The translations under genes were made by a program, and so were the position numbers. The notes below the pieces were generated by a model, which made no database searches, was not told the origin of the DNA, and saw nothing but the letters and a program-made list of their open reading frames with translations. Below are positions 13,205 through 20,071 of a DNA stretch of 20,071 nucleotides, one piece after another. Within the stretch, counting starts at the first letter, position 1; every line of letters begins with the position of its first letter. Source of the stretch: JACVRW01 sp036009005 (GTDB lineage: Bacteria > Actinomycetota > Thermoleophilia > Solirubrobacterales > Thermoleophilaceae); contig DASYMP010000297.1 of NCBI GenBank assembly GCA_036009005.1, positions 1 to 20,071 of the forward strand, read 5' to 3'.

Positions 13205-16200
13205 TGCATCTGCGCTCGATATCGATGAAGGGCTTCAAGTCCTTCCCGAACCGGACCAAGCTGGAGTTCGGCCCAGGCGTGTCCGTGGTCGTGGGGCCGA
13301 ACGGCTCGGGCAAGTCGAACATCACCGACGCGGTGTTGTGGGCGCTCGGCGAGCAGTCGCCGCTGGCGGTGCGCGGCCAGTCGATGAAGGACGTGATCTT
13401 CGCGGGCGCGCACGGCGTCCAGGGCGCGAGCGCGGCCGAGGTCGAGGTCGTGATCGACAACCACGACGGCGCACTGCCGATCGACTTCTCCGAGATCTCG
13501 ATAGTGCGCAAGCTCGGGCGCGACGGCGAGGGCGAGTACCGCCTGAACGGCGCACGCTGCCGGCTCGTGGACGTGGTCGAGGTGCTGTCCGACTCCGGGC
13601 TCGGCAAGGAGATGCACTCCGTCGTCTCGCAGGGCAAGGTCGAGCAGATCGTGCTGTCTCGCCCACGCGACCGGCGGCTGATGATCGAGGAGGCGGCGGG
13701 ACTCGGGAAGCACCGCAAGCGCCGCCGCCGCGCCCAGCTGAAGCTGGAGCGCACCGAGGAGAACCTGTCGCGCTCGCTAGACGTGGAGCGCGAGGCGCGC
13801 TCGCGGCTGCGGCCGCTGAAGCGCCAGGCCGAGGCGGCCGAGCTGCACGAGCGCCTGGAGCGCCAGACGCTCGAGGCGGGCTTCTCGCTGTCGCGCGATG
13901 CCGCGCGGAGCGCACGGCTCGCGTTGAGTGAGGCCGAGGAGCGTGCGCGCTCGGTGCGAGCCGAGCGCGACGAGGCCGAGCGTCTGCTGGGCGAGGTCGC
14001 GCGCCGGCGCGAGCAGGCCGAGGAGGCCTTCGCGGCGCAGACACGCGACCGCGAGCGGCTACAGGGCCGGCTGTACGCGGCGCGCTCGGCGGCTGAACGG
14101 ATTTCGATGAGGCTGGAGCGCGTTCGTGAGCAGGCTCTCGCCGCCGAGGAGCGCCGCGAGCGGCGGCTGCGCCAGGTGGAGCTGCTCGAGCAGCAGGCCG
14201 CGGCCGACGCCGAGCTGTCCGGTGAGGAGGAGCGCCCTCAGGACCGGATCGTGGCGATCGAGTCCGAGCTGGCGTCGCTCGATGCCGGGCGCGAGGAGCG
14301 CCTCGAGCGCGAGCTGGCCGGCCTCGAGGACGAGCTCGCCGCCGCGCGCTTGCGCGTCACGGAGCTGGAGGCCGAGGCGGCCGGGCGGCGGGGGGCACTC
14401 GAGGCGGCCGAGCAGGCCGCCGACGCCGCGCGGACGGCTCGCATCGAGGCCGAGCGCGGCGCCGAGGCCGCTCGCGCTCGCGCGGCCCAGGTGGGCGCCG
14501 AGCTGGCGGCCGTGAACCAGTTCGTGCGCGGAGCCGGTGCTTCGCCCGGCGCGGACGCGGCCGCGGAGCGCACGCTCGCGGAGCGCCTCCACGTCGAGCC
14601 GGGCTACGAGCTCGCTCTGGCGGCGGTGCTCGGGCCGCGGCTCACCGCCGCGGTCGTGAACGACCGCGGTGAGGGTGAGCGTTTTCTGGACGCCGCCGGC
14701 CAGAACGGCGGCACCGTCCTGCTTAGCACCCCGATACGGGGGGCTACCCAGGACGCTTTGGGCGCCGGCGCCGTTTTGGCCTCGCCTTCGGTGCCGACCG
14801 GGCAGCGCCTCGTCGAGCTTCTGCGGCCCGACGGGGATGTCACTGCGCTTGCGGAGCGGCTGCTCGCCGGCGTGTGGGTCGTGGACTCGCTCGGTGCGCT
14901 TCCCGAGACCTTCAGCGGCGTTGCGGTCACGAAAGCGGGCCGCCTCTTCGACGCGCGCAGCGGCGAGCTCTCGCAGGCGGCCGCGGGCGGCGCGGAGCGC
15001 CTGCTGGAGGAGCTCGGACGGCGCGAGGAGCTTGTCGCCGCCTCGGAGCAGGCCGTTCGCGACGAGACCGAGGCACGCGCCGCGGTCGAGGGACATGCCG
15101 CCGCCGTGGCCGAGGCCGACGCGACGCGCGAAACGGCCGAGTCGGCCCTCCGGATGGCCCTGCGCGCGGTCGCCGAAGCCGAGGAGGCCGCGAGTCGCGC
15201 CGAGTGGCTGATCGCACGCCGCCGCGAGGCGCCGCAGGACGGTCCCGAGGCCGTGCGGCGGGCCGAGCTGCTCGGTGACCTGCGGGCGGAGCAGCGGCTG
15301 GCCGAGCGCATCGACCGCGAGCGCCAGGAGCGCACGCGGGCGCTCGAGGCGCTCCGGACCGGCGCGGAGCGCGATCTGGCGCTTGCCGCGGACGGCGAAC
15401 GTGCGGGCACGGCCCTCGAGAGCGCCCGCGAGGCGGTCTCGACGCGACGCGACGCGCTGGCGCTCGAGCTCGAGGAGGGCGCCGCCGCTGGTGACGAGAC
15501 CGCGGCCGCGCTCAAGGCATGCGCCCAGCAGGAGGCGGAGCTTCAGGGGCGCCTCAAGCACGCGAGCGAGGCCGTGACGGGCGCCGAGGTGGCCGCGCAG
15601 CAGGTCCGCGACGCGGCGGCGGACGCCGAGCGCGAGCTGAACGAGCTGGCGGGCAGGCTCGGGCTCGAGCCGCAGCCGGCCGCCGAGGCGCTGCCCGACG
15701 AGGAGCGCGAGGCGCTGACGGAGCGGGTGGCGCGCCTGATGCGGCGCCGCGAGCAGCTCGGCCCCGTGAACCCGCTCGCGAAGCAGGAGTACGAGGAGGC
15801 GGTCGCTCACGTCGACGAGCTCGAGACCCAGCGTGCAGACCTCGAGAGCGCGCTCGCCGAGCTCGAGGGACTGATCAAGGAGACCGATCGCCGCATCCGC
15901 GAGGCGTTCGAGCAGACCTTCGACGCGGCCGCCAAGAACTTCGAGGACGTCGTGCAGCACCTGTTCCCGGGCGGGCGCGGCGCGCTGCGGCTCGTGCAGG
16001 AGGAGATGGGTCCGCGCGCGGTCGTGGGTGGCGAGGCGCTGCCGGACGGCCAGGCGCCCGAGCCGGCCGACGAGGACGAGGTCGAGCCCGAGGCCGGCGT
16101 CGAGATCGAGGTCACTCCGCCCGGCAAGTCCACGAAGCGGCTGTCGCTGCTCTCGGGCGGAGAGAAGTCGCTCGTCGCGCTTGCGTTCATGTTCGCGGTC

Positions 16201-16476
16201 TTCCTCGCCCGGCCGTGCCCGTTCTACATCCTCGACGAGGTCGAGGCCGCGCTCGACGACCTGAACATCGACCGCTTCCTGCAGCTCGTGAAGCGCTACT
16301 CCGACCGCGCTCAGTTCATCGTGGTCACCCACCAGAAGCGCACCATGGACGCCGCCGACACGCTCTACGGCGTGAGCATGGGTGGCGACGGCATCTCCCG
16401 CGTGGTGTCCCGAAAGCTGGCTGGGCGGCCCGCGGAGGAGCACGCGCTCTCGTCCACCGAAGAGGCCGCCGCTTAA
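13204..16476 (+). CDS. smc: Chromosome segregation protein SMC
   Basis: SMC is the ABC-type ATPase that compacts and segregates the chromosome with ScpA and ScpB. Seen in order: Walker A GPNGSGKS (31-38), VVSQGKVEQIV, LMIEEAAGLGKHRKRR, an Ala/Glu/Arg-rich coiled coil, a hinge at about 452-592, the return coil, ABC signature LSGGEKS (983-989), Walker B YILDEVEAALDD (catalytic pair D1011/E1012) and VVTHQKRTMDAAD. At 1090 residues it is about 90 shorter than the common 1180, the loss being in both coil arms. The C-terminal head carries an acidic Pro/Glu/Asp insertion at about 942-965 before the signature. The frame is open far upstream; ATG 13204 is chosen because MHLRSISMKGFKSF is the canonical N terminus and it sits on the rnc stop as TAATG. 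Confidence 0.97.
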   Translation: MHLRSISMKGFKSFPNRTKLEFGPGVSVVVGPNGSGKSNITDAVLWALGEQSPLAVRGQSMKDVIFAGAHGVQGASAAEVEVVIDNHDGALPIDFSEISIVRKLGRDGEGEYRLNGARCRLVDVVEVLSDSGLGKEMHSVVSQGKVEQIVLSRPRDRRLMIEEAAGLGKHRKRRRRAQLKLERTEENLSRSLDVEREARSRLRPLKRQAEAAELHERLERQTLEAGFSLSRDAARSARLALSEAEERARSVRAERDEAERLLGEVARRREQAEEAFAAQTRDRERLQGRLYAARSAAERISMRLERVREQALAAEERRERRLRQVELLEQQAAADAELSGEEERPQDRIVAIESELASLDAGREERLERELAGLEDELAAARLRVTELEAEAAGRRGALEAAEQAADAARTARIEAERGAEAARARAAQVGAELAAVNQFVRGAGASPGADAAAERTLAERLHVEPGYELALAAVLGPRLTAAVVNDRGEGERFLDAAGQNGGTVLLSTPIRGATQDALGAGAVLASPSVPTGQRLVELLRPDGDVTALAERLLAGVWVVDSLGALPETFSGVAVTKAGRLFDARSGELSQAAAGGAERLLEELGRREELVAASEQAVRDETEARAAVEGHAAAVAEADATRETAESALRMALRAVAEAEEAASRAEWLIARRREAPQDGPEAVRRAELLGDLRAEQRLAERIDRERQERTRALEALRTGAERDLALAADGERAGTALESAREAVSTRRDALALELEEGAAAGDETAAALKACAQQEAELQGRLKHASEAVTGAEVAAQQVRDAAADAERELNELAGRLGLEPQPAAEALPDEEREALTERVARLMRRREQLGPVNPLAKQEYEEAVAHVDELETQRADLESALAELEGLIKETDRRIREAFEQTFDAAAKNFEDVVQHLFPGGRGALRLVQEEMGPRAVVGGEALPDGQAPEPADEDEVEPEAGVEIEVTPPGKSTKRLSLLSGGEKSLVALAFMFAVFLARPCPFYILDEVEAALDDLNIDRFLQLVKRYSDRAQFIVVTHQKRTMDAADTLYGVSMGGDGISRVVSRKLAGRPAEEHALSSTEEAAA

Positions 16477-16522
16477 AGAAACCGCCGCTTTGCACCGACT
16501 TCCTGGGTGGGATCGGACCAAC

Positions 16523-16527
16523 GGAGG
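16523..16527 (+). promoter_or_regulatory. Strong ribosome binding site of the secreted RTX-like gene
   Basis: GGAGG ends seven bases before the GTG at 16535. It is one of the few consensus Shine-Dalgarno sequences in the window and fixes the start of this gene. Most other starts here have none, so this gene is expected to have a conventional leader. No convincing -10/-35 pair is seen; TTGCAC at 16490-16495 is a possible -35 only. Confidence 0.75.
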
Positions 16528-16534
16528 TGCGGCT

Positions 16535-17350
16535 GTGAGGGGCAAGACTCTTTTTGTTGTGCTGGTGGCGATGTTCAGCCTGCTGAGCGCGACCGCCATT
16601 GCCGGAGGCCATCGCGGCCACGGCACGAAGGGGAACGACCGGATCAAGCTGCGCGGCGGCAACGACCGCTTCTTCGCGCAGGGCGGCGACGACCGCGTCC
16701 GCGGCGGCCGTGGGCGCGACCGGATTCGCGGCGGGAAGGGCGACGACGCCCTCTTCGGCGGCGCCGGCGCGGACCGGCTGCGTGGCGGCCAGGACGACGA
16801 CGTGCTCGACGGCGGCGCGGGCGACGACTACCTGAACGGTGGCGGCGACGGCAGCGATCCGGACACGATCGTCTGCGGCGGCGGCCACGACGTGGTCGTG
16901 CTCGGCCGCGGCGACAGGATCATGGTCCCGGCGCGCGCGTCGCGGAGCTACGCCGACGACTCGATGCTCGACGACGATCCGGCCGCGGACGACGACCCCG
17001 TCGGCGACGACGATCCGGTCGGCGACGACGACCCCGCGGGCGGCGACGACCCGGCAGACGAGAACGAGAGCGACGACGGCGACGAGCTCGAGAAGCCCGA
17101 CTCGGCGGACGACGACGGCTGCGAGGAGGTCAGGCACGTCGGCGACGGCCAGGCCTGCGCCTCGCATAACCGCGACTGCGACGACGACGCGGGCGAGGCC
17201 TGCGCGGCGAACCACGACGGCTGCGACGACGCGGCCGCCGAGGCCTGCGCGGCGACCGACCGCGAGTGTGACGACGACTCCGTCGCCGAGGACCCGGCTT
17301 CCGACGATCCCGTCGAGGAGCCCGGCGACGACGAGCCCGGCGAGTCCTAG
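16535..17350 (+). CDS. Secreted acidic RTX-like calcium-binding protein with cysteine repeats
   Basis: This 271-residue protein is of unknown function. A signal peptide (MRGK, then a hydrophobic stretch 5-23 ending ATAIA) predicts export with cleavage near residue 23. Residues 31-130 are degenerate RTX nonapeptides (GTKGNDRI, GGNDRFF, GGDDRV, GGKGDDALFGG, GGAGDDYLNGG), then DTIVCGGGHDVVV and GRGDRI; this type binds calcium outside the cell. Residues 146-175 are DDDPVG-like acidic repeats. Residues 206-250 are three exact-length 15-residue repeats of the form xACA-five-CDD with two cysteines each. The rest of the C-terminal half is almost all Asp, Glu, Gly and Pro. It lies between smc and ftsY, which are usually close neighbours, so it is probably an insertion. 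Strong GGAGG upstream and a hairpin downstream suggest its own transcription unit. Confidence 0.82.
   Translation: MRGKTLFVVLVAMFSLLSATAIAGGHRGHGTKGNDRIKLRGGNDRFFAQGGDDRVRGGRGRDRIRGGKGDDALFGGAGADRLRGGQDDDVLDGGAGDDYLNGGGDGSDPDTIVCGGGHDVVVLGRGDRIMVPARASRSYADDSMLDDDPAADDDPVGDDDPVGDDDPAGGDDPADENESDDGDELEKPDSADDDGCEEVRHVGDGQACASHNRDCDDDAGEACAANHDGCDDAAAEACAATDRECDDDSVAEDPASDDPVEEPGDDEPGES
16970..17059 (+). repeat. 18-base tandem repeat encoding DDDPVG units
   Basis: Four units of 18 bases plus a degenerate fifth encode DDDPAA, DDDPVG, DDDPVG, DDDPAG and GDDPAD. The units differ mainly at third codon positions, so they are not a very recent expansion. The stretch forms an acidic, proline-spaced linker between the RTX part and the cysteine repeats. 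Confidence 0.85.
17150..17284 (+). repeat. Three 45-base tandem repeats encoding a two-cysteine 15-residue unit
   Basis: The units are 17150-17194, 17195-17239 and 17240-17284, all exactly 45 bases. Each begins with a (C/G)AGGCCTGCGC core and encodes Q/E-A-C-A, five variable residues, C-D-D and three to four further residues. Alanine, cysteine and aspartate positions are kept while the five-residue interval varies (SHNRD, NHDG-, TDRE- types). Even cysteine count per unit fits intra-unit disulfides in an exported protein. Confidence 0.88.
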
Positions 17351-17365
17351 GCCCTAGGCGGAAGC

Positions 17366-17395
17366 GGGACGCCCGCGCCCCGGCGTGGGCGTCCC
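17366..17395 (+). terminator. Strong hairpin between the RTX-like gene and ftsY
   Basis: GGGACGCCC (17366-17374) pairs exactly with GGGCGTCCC (17387-17395). The interior can extend by a G-T wobble and three more GC pairs to a 13-bp stem closed by CCCG. It begins 15 bases after the RTX-like stop. No T tract follows, as is common for high-GC terminators. It abuts the TATCCT box of ftsY, so it may also bear on ftsY initiation. Confidence 0.65.
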
Positions 17396-17401
17396 TATCC
17401 T
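17396..17401 (+). promoter_or_regulatory. Candidate -10 box of ftsY
   Basis: TATCCT ends six bases before the GTG at 17408, giving leaderless spacing. It is identical to the box before rpmF. Its first base directly follows the hairpin stem. There is no clear -35. Confidence 0.45.
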
Positions 17402-17407
17402 CCGCGC

Positions 17408-18400
17408 GTGGCCCGGACCTGGCAGGAACTGTTCGACACGGGCGCCGACGCGGCGCCCGCGCCGTCCTCCGACGAGGGCGACTCCGAGCGGCGCGGCTTC
17501 TTCAGCCGGCTCCGCGAGAACATGTCGAAGACGCGCCAGGCGCTCGGCGCGGAGCTACAGACGACGCTCTTCCAGTCGCTCGACGACGAGGCGTTCGAGC
17601 GGCTCGAGGAGACGCTGATCTACGCCGACGTGGGCGCTCCGACCACGGCCAGGATCGTGGAGCGGCTCGAGACCGAGGCCGAGAGCGGTGAGCTGACCGG
17701 CGGCGAGGACCTGTCACGCCGGCTGCGCGAGCTGCTCGCCGACACCGCGCGCGTGGACGGCGACACGATCCCGCTCACCGAGCATCCGACCGTGATCCTC
17801 GTGACGGGCGTGAACGGCAGCGGCAAGACCACGACGATCGGGAAGATGGCCTGGCACCTCCAGAGGGAGCTCGGCCGCTCCGTGCTGCTCGCGGCTGGTG
17901 ACACCTTTCGCGCGGCGGCATCCGAGCAGCTCGAGCTGTGGGCCGAGCGGGCGGGCAGCGAGATCGTCCGCGGCCAGGAGGGCTCGGATCCGGCGGCGGT
18001 CGTCTACGACGCCATCGAGGCGGCGAAGGCGCGCGGGCACGACGTGGTGATCGTGGACACCGCGGGGCGGCTCCACACCCAGCAGCACCTGATGGACGAG
18101 CTGCGCAAGGTCCGCAAGGTGATCGAGCGGCTCGCACCCGGCGCGCCGCACGAGACGCTCCTCACGATCGACGCGACCACGGGCCAGAACGGGCTGCGCC
18201 AGGCGCTGCTGTTCCGCGAGGCCGTGGACGTGACCGGCATCGTCCTCACGAAGCTCGACGGCACGGCCAAGGGCGGCATCGCGCTCGCCATCGCCCAGGA
18301 GCTGGGCGTGCCGGTCAAGCTGATCGGCATCGGTGAGGCCCTCGAGGACCTGCGTCCGTTCGACCCCGACGACTTCGCCCAGGCGATCCTCGCGCCGTGA
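17408..18400 (+). CDS. ftsY: Signal recognition particle receptor FtsY
   Basis: FtsY is the SRP-family GTPase that docks ribosome-SRP complexes at the membrane. The 330-residue protein has a short acidic N-terminal A region (1-28), then the helical N domain (about 29-115) and the G domain with GVNGSGKTT (134-142), DTFRAAASEQL (from 165), DTAGR (217-221), TKLDGTAKGG and IGIGEALEDLRPFDPDDF. The C-terminal motif LRPFDPDDF and the acidic leader identify FtsY rather than Ffh, which has an M domain. GTG 17408 is supported by the adjacent -10 box and the canonical N terminus. Its TGA overlaps the next GTG by four bases. ffh, often downstream, is not in the window. Confidence 0.97.
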   Translation: MARTWQELFDTGADAAPAPSSDEGDSERRGFFSRLRENMSKTRQALGAELQTTLFQSLDDEAFERLEETLIYADVGAPTTARIVERLETEAESGELTGGEDLSRRLRELLADTARVDGDTIPLTEHPTVILVTGVNGSGKTTTIGKMAWHLQRELGRSVLLAAGDTFRAAASEQLELWAERAGSEIVRGQEGSDPAAVVYDAIEAAKARGHDVVIVDTAGRLHTQQHLMDELRKVRKVIERLAPGAPHETLLTIDATTGQNGLRQALLFREAVDVTGIVLTKLDGTAKGGIALAIAQELGVPVKLIGIGEALEDLRPFDPDDFAQAILAP

Positions 18401-19494
18401 CCGAGCCCGGCCCGAGCACGCGCGTGGTGCGCGCCGGCCTGCCCGAAGCGGAGCAGGGCGAGGCGTTCCTGCCCGGCCCCGTGTTCGCCGCGCCGTTTCA
18501 CCTGACCGGCTACCCCTCCGACTCGCCCGCTTCGTATGCGCGCCACGGCAACCCCACGTGGACCCGCTACGAGGACGCGGTGGGCTCGCTCGAGAGCGCC
18601 GAGGCGGTGCTGTTCGCGTCGGGCATGGCGGCGGCGTCGGCGCTCCTCCTGACGGGTCTGAAGCCGGGCTCGGTCCTGGCAATGGATCACGGCTGCTACC
18701 ACAGCGTGCGCCACCTGGCGAGCGCGCACCTGGAGCCGCGCGGGGTGGAGGTGCGGCTCGTGCCGCAGGCCGAGCTGGTCGATGCCGCCGACGGCGCGGA
18801 CATGGTCTGGCTCGAGACGCCGTCGAACCCGATGCTCGAGGTGTATGACATCGCCGCTCTGGCAAGAGTCGACGCCGTGACGGTCGTGGACAACACGACG
18901 GCCGGCCCGCTCCTGCAGCAGCCGCTCGAGCTTGGCGCCGACTACTCGCTCACGAGCGCCACGAAGCACATGTCCGGTCACGCCGACCTCCTGCTCGGCT
19001 ACGTGACGACGCGCGACCCCGAGCGCGCGCAGGCGCTGCGCGACTGGCGGGGCGACGCCGGCGCGATCGCCGGCCCGTTCGAGACGTGGCTGGCCCACCG
19101 CTCGCTGCCGACGCTCGCGCTGCGGCTCGAGCGCGGCTGCGACAACGCGCTCGCGATCGCCCGCCTCCTGGCCGCACGGGACGACGTCGAGGGCGTGCGC
19201 TATCCGGGCCTCCCGAGCGACCCGGGCCACGAGGTGGCGGGCCGTCAGATGTCCGGCTACGGCACGATCGTCTCGTTCGACCTCGGCAGCCCGGAGCGGG
19301 CCGAGCGCTTCCTCGCGGCCGCCCGCCTCGTGACCGACGCGACCAGCTTCGGTGGCGTGATCAGCTCGGCGGAGCGCCGCGCCCGCTGGCGCGGCGACGC
19401 GGTCCCGGAGGGCTTCATCCGGCTCTCGGCGGGCTGCGAGGACACCGCAGACCTGCTCGCCGACGTCGAGCGGGCGCTGGACGCACGCGCCTAA
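18397..19494 (+). CDS. Cys/Met metabolism PLP-dependent enzyme (cystathionine gamma-synthase/lyase family)
   Basis: This is a 365-residue fold-type I PLP enzyme of the trans-sulfuration family. Seen: YARHGNPTWTRYE (47-59, the YxR and NPT motifs contacting cofactor phosphate), ASGMAA (75-80), ETPSNPMLEV (140-149), VDNTTAGPLLQQPLELGAD (164-182), the Schiff-base lysine K190 in SATKHMSGHADLL, and the C-terminal RLSAGCEDTADLLADVERAL. The family includes cystathionine gamma-synthase, cystathionine lyases and methionine gamma-lyase, and the sequence alone does not separate them. It is somewhat shorter than the usual 380-400. GTG 18397 overlaps the ftsY stop by four bases, so it is co-translated with an unrelated function. 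Confidence 0.88.
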   Translation: MTEPGPSTRVVRAGLPEAEQGEAFLPGPVFAAPFHLTGYPSDSPASYARHGNPTWTRYEDAVGSLESAEAVLFASGMAAASALLLTGLKPGSVLAMDHGCYHSVRHLASAHLEPRGVEVRLVPQAELVDAADGADMVWLETPSNPMLEVYDIAALARVDAVTVVDNTTAGPLLQQPLELGADYSLTSATKHMSGHADLLLGYVTTRDPERAQALRDWRGDAGAIAGPFETWLAHRSLPTLALRLERGCDNALAIARLLAARDDVEGVRYPGLPSDPGHEVAGRQMSGYGTIVSFDLGSPERAERFLAAARLVTDATSFGGVISSAERRARWRGDAVPEGFIRLSAGCEDTADLLADVERALDARA

Positions 19495-19520
19495 ATCCGG
19501 TTCGGGCCGCCCGCCGCGGC

Positions 19521-19526
19521 TAGGAT
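19521..19526 (+). promoter_or_regulatory. Candidate -10 box of the NfeD gene
   Basis: TAGGAT ends nine bases before the ATG at 19536, within the 41-base gap after the PLP enzyme gene. The same leaderless-type spacing is seen at eight other starts. No good -35 is seen. Confidence 0.4.
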
Positions 19527-19535
19527 CGGTTCCAG

Positions 19536-19961
19536 ATGGACGAATGGGTTTTGTGGATGATCGCGGCCGGCCTGCTGGCGGTCGGCGAGATCGCCACGGT
19601 CGGCTTCTTCCTCGGCCCGATAGCGGTGGCGGCGACGCTCGCCGCGGTGGTGGCGCTCGCGGGGGTCGGCCTCGCGGCTCAGTGGATCGTGTTCATCGTG
19701 GCCTCGCTCGGCTCGCTCCTGGTGCTGCGGCCGATCGCGCGCCGGCACCTGCGCACGCCGCCGAGCATTCGCACCGGCACGGCGGCACTCGTCGGCGGCC
19801 GCGCCACGGTGGTCGATCGCGTGGACGCGAACGGCGGCCAGGTAAAGATCGGCGGAGAGCTCTGGAGCGCGCGCTCGTACGACGAGGACGAGGCGTTCGA
19901 GCCCGGCGCGCGGGTCGAGGTCATGAAGATCGAAGGCGCCACGGCGCTCGTGGCGGAATGA
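19536..19961 (+). CDS. NfeD family membrane protein
   Basis: This is a 141-residue short-form NfeD protein. Residues about 4-70 are hydrophobic and form two to three membrane spans (WVLWMIAAGLLAVGEIA, GPIAVAATLAAVVALAGVG, WIVFIVASLGSLLVL), followed by RPIARRHLR. Residues about 78-141 are the soluble OB-fold domain, with GTAALVGGRATVVDRVD, GGQVKIGGELWSARS and PGARVEVMKIEGATALV. NfeD proteins are co-encoded with SPFH/stomatin proteins and are thought to act with them in membrane organisation. The partner gene begins 16 bases later, which supports the call. There is no N-terminal serine protease domain. Confidence 0.9.
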   Translation: MDEWVLWMIAAGLLAVGEIATVGFFLGPIAVAATLAAVVALAGVGLAAQWIVFIVASLGSLLVLRPIARRHLRTPPSIRTGTAALVGGRATVVDRVDANGGQVKIGGELWSARSYDEDEAFEPGARVEVMKIEGATALVAE

Positions 19962-19977
19962 GGAGGATGGGAGCTCT

Positions 19978-20071
19978 ATGGCAGCGTTGATCGTCGTGGT
20001 AGTGGTCGCCATCGTGGTGCTGTTCACGCTGTCGCGCGGGATCCGGATCGTCCCGCAGGCGCGGGCGGGGA
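19978..20071 (+). CDS. SPFH/stomatin-family (slipin-like) protein, N-terminal fragment
   Basis: Only the first 31 codons are in the window. They show an N-terminal membrane segment (MAALIVVVVVAIVVLFTLSR) followed by GIRIVPQARAG, the conserved start of the SPFH domain in stomatin and slipin proteins. An AGGAGG at 19961-19966 overlaps the end of nfeD, 11 bases before the ATG, and a second GGAG lies nearer (19970-19973). ATG 19967 is out of frame and soon stops, so 19978 is the start. NfeD plus SPFH is a standard two-gene unit. Confidence 0.85.
   Translation, partial: MAALIVVVVVAIVVLFTLSRGIRIVPQARAG

Noticed and set aside
16466..16490. Direct repeat CCGCCGCTT at the end of smc and just after its stop
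   Set aside because: The two 9-base copies in GC-rich sequence with no insertion between them carry too little signal to be called an attachment site or target duplication.
16970..17284. CRISPR-like tandem repeats
   Set aside because: The repeats are contiguous and in frame with the protein and have no variable spacers, so they are protein-coding repeats.
19967..19990. ATG 19967 as the start of the last gene
   Set aside because: That frame stops after seven codons. ATG 19978 leads into the conserved SPFH N terminus.

Overview
The window is a dense, high-GC (mostly about 68-78% by hand counts of single lines) actinobacterial chromosome segment. Nearly all genes read on the + strand with short gaps or 1-4 base overlaps. 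Gene order (ribA-ribH; rpmB-fakA-recG-rsmD-coaD; a DivIVA/SepIVA-like coil protein; DUF177; rpmF-plsX-acpP-rnc-smc; ftsY) is the conserved housekeeping backbone of Gram-positive genomes. The protein flavour (zinc forms of L28 and L32, an RNase III reading ERLAFLGD, a secreted RTX-like protein) suggests class Thermoleophilia (Solirubrobacterales or relatives). That placement is inference; no rRNA or other definitive marker is present.

Layout. 1-1959: end of GTP cyclohydrolase II, lumazine synthase and a threonine aldolase, an overlapping riboflavin-type operon. 1966-7005: L28, fatty-acid kinase FakA, RecG, 16S rRNA methylase RsmD and CoaD. 7021-11031: the usual coaD - coil protein - DUF177 - rpmF series is interrupted by accessory genes: a GFA/CENP-V zinc protein, a glyoxalase I, a RibD_C/DHFR-like reductase, and a reverse-strand GMC flavin oxidoreductase. 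11085-16476: rpmF, plsX, acpP, rnc and smc, each overlapping or touching the next. 16535-17350: a secreted acidic RTX-like protein with a three-copy cysteine repeat. 17408-20071: ftsY, a Cys/Met-metabolism PLP enzyme, NfeD, and the start of an SPFH/stomatin partner.

The genes together serve ribosome assembly and rRNA processing (L28, L32, RsmD, RNase III, DUF177), phospholipid precursor supply (FakA, PlsX, ACP), cofactor synthesis (riboflavin, CoA), chromosome maintenance (RecG, SMC) and membrane targeting (FtsY). The accessory genes are mostly aldehyde or redox enzymes.

The points most worth a second look are: an RNase III lacking two of the four canonical metal-binding acids; nine start codons preceded by a TAnnnT box at leaderless spacing, two of which reuse the previous gene's stop codon; two small dyads placed exactly on promoter elements (GMC gene and acpP); a 12-bp-arm inverted repeat upstream of the GFA gene; the secreted RTX/cysteine-repeat protein with a strong ribosome binding site and a 13-bp hairpin; and an abrupt codon-composition change inside coaD. 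I see no tRNA, rRNA, CRISPR array, insertion sequence or phage gene, and no gene-free stretch longer than about 115 bases.
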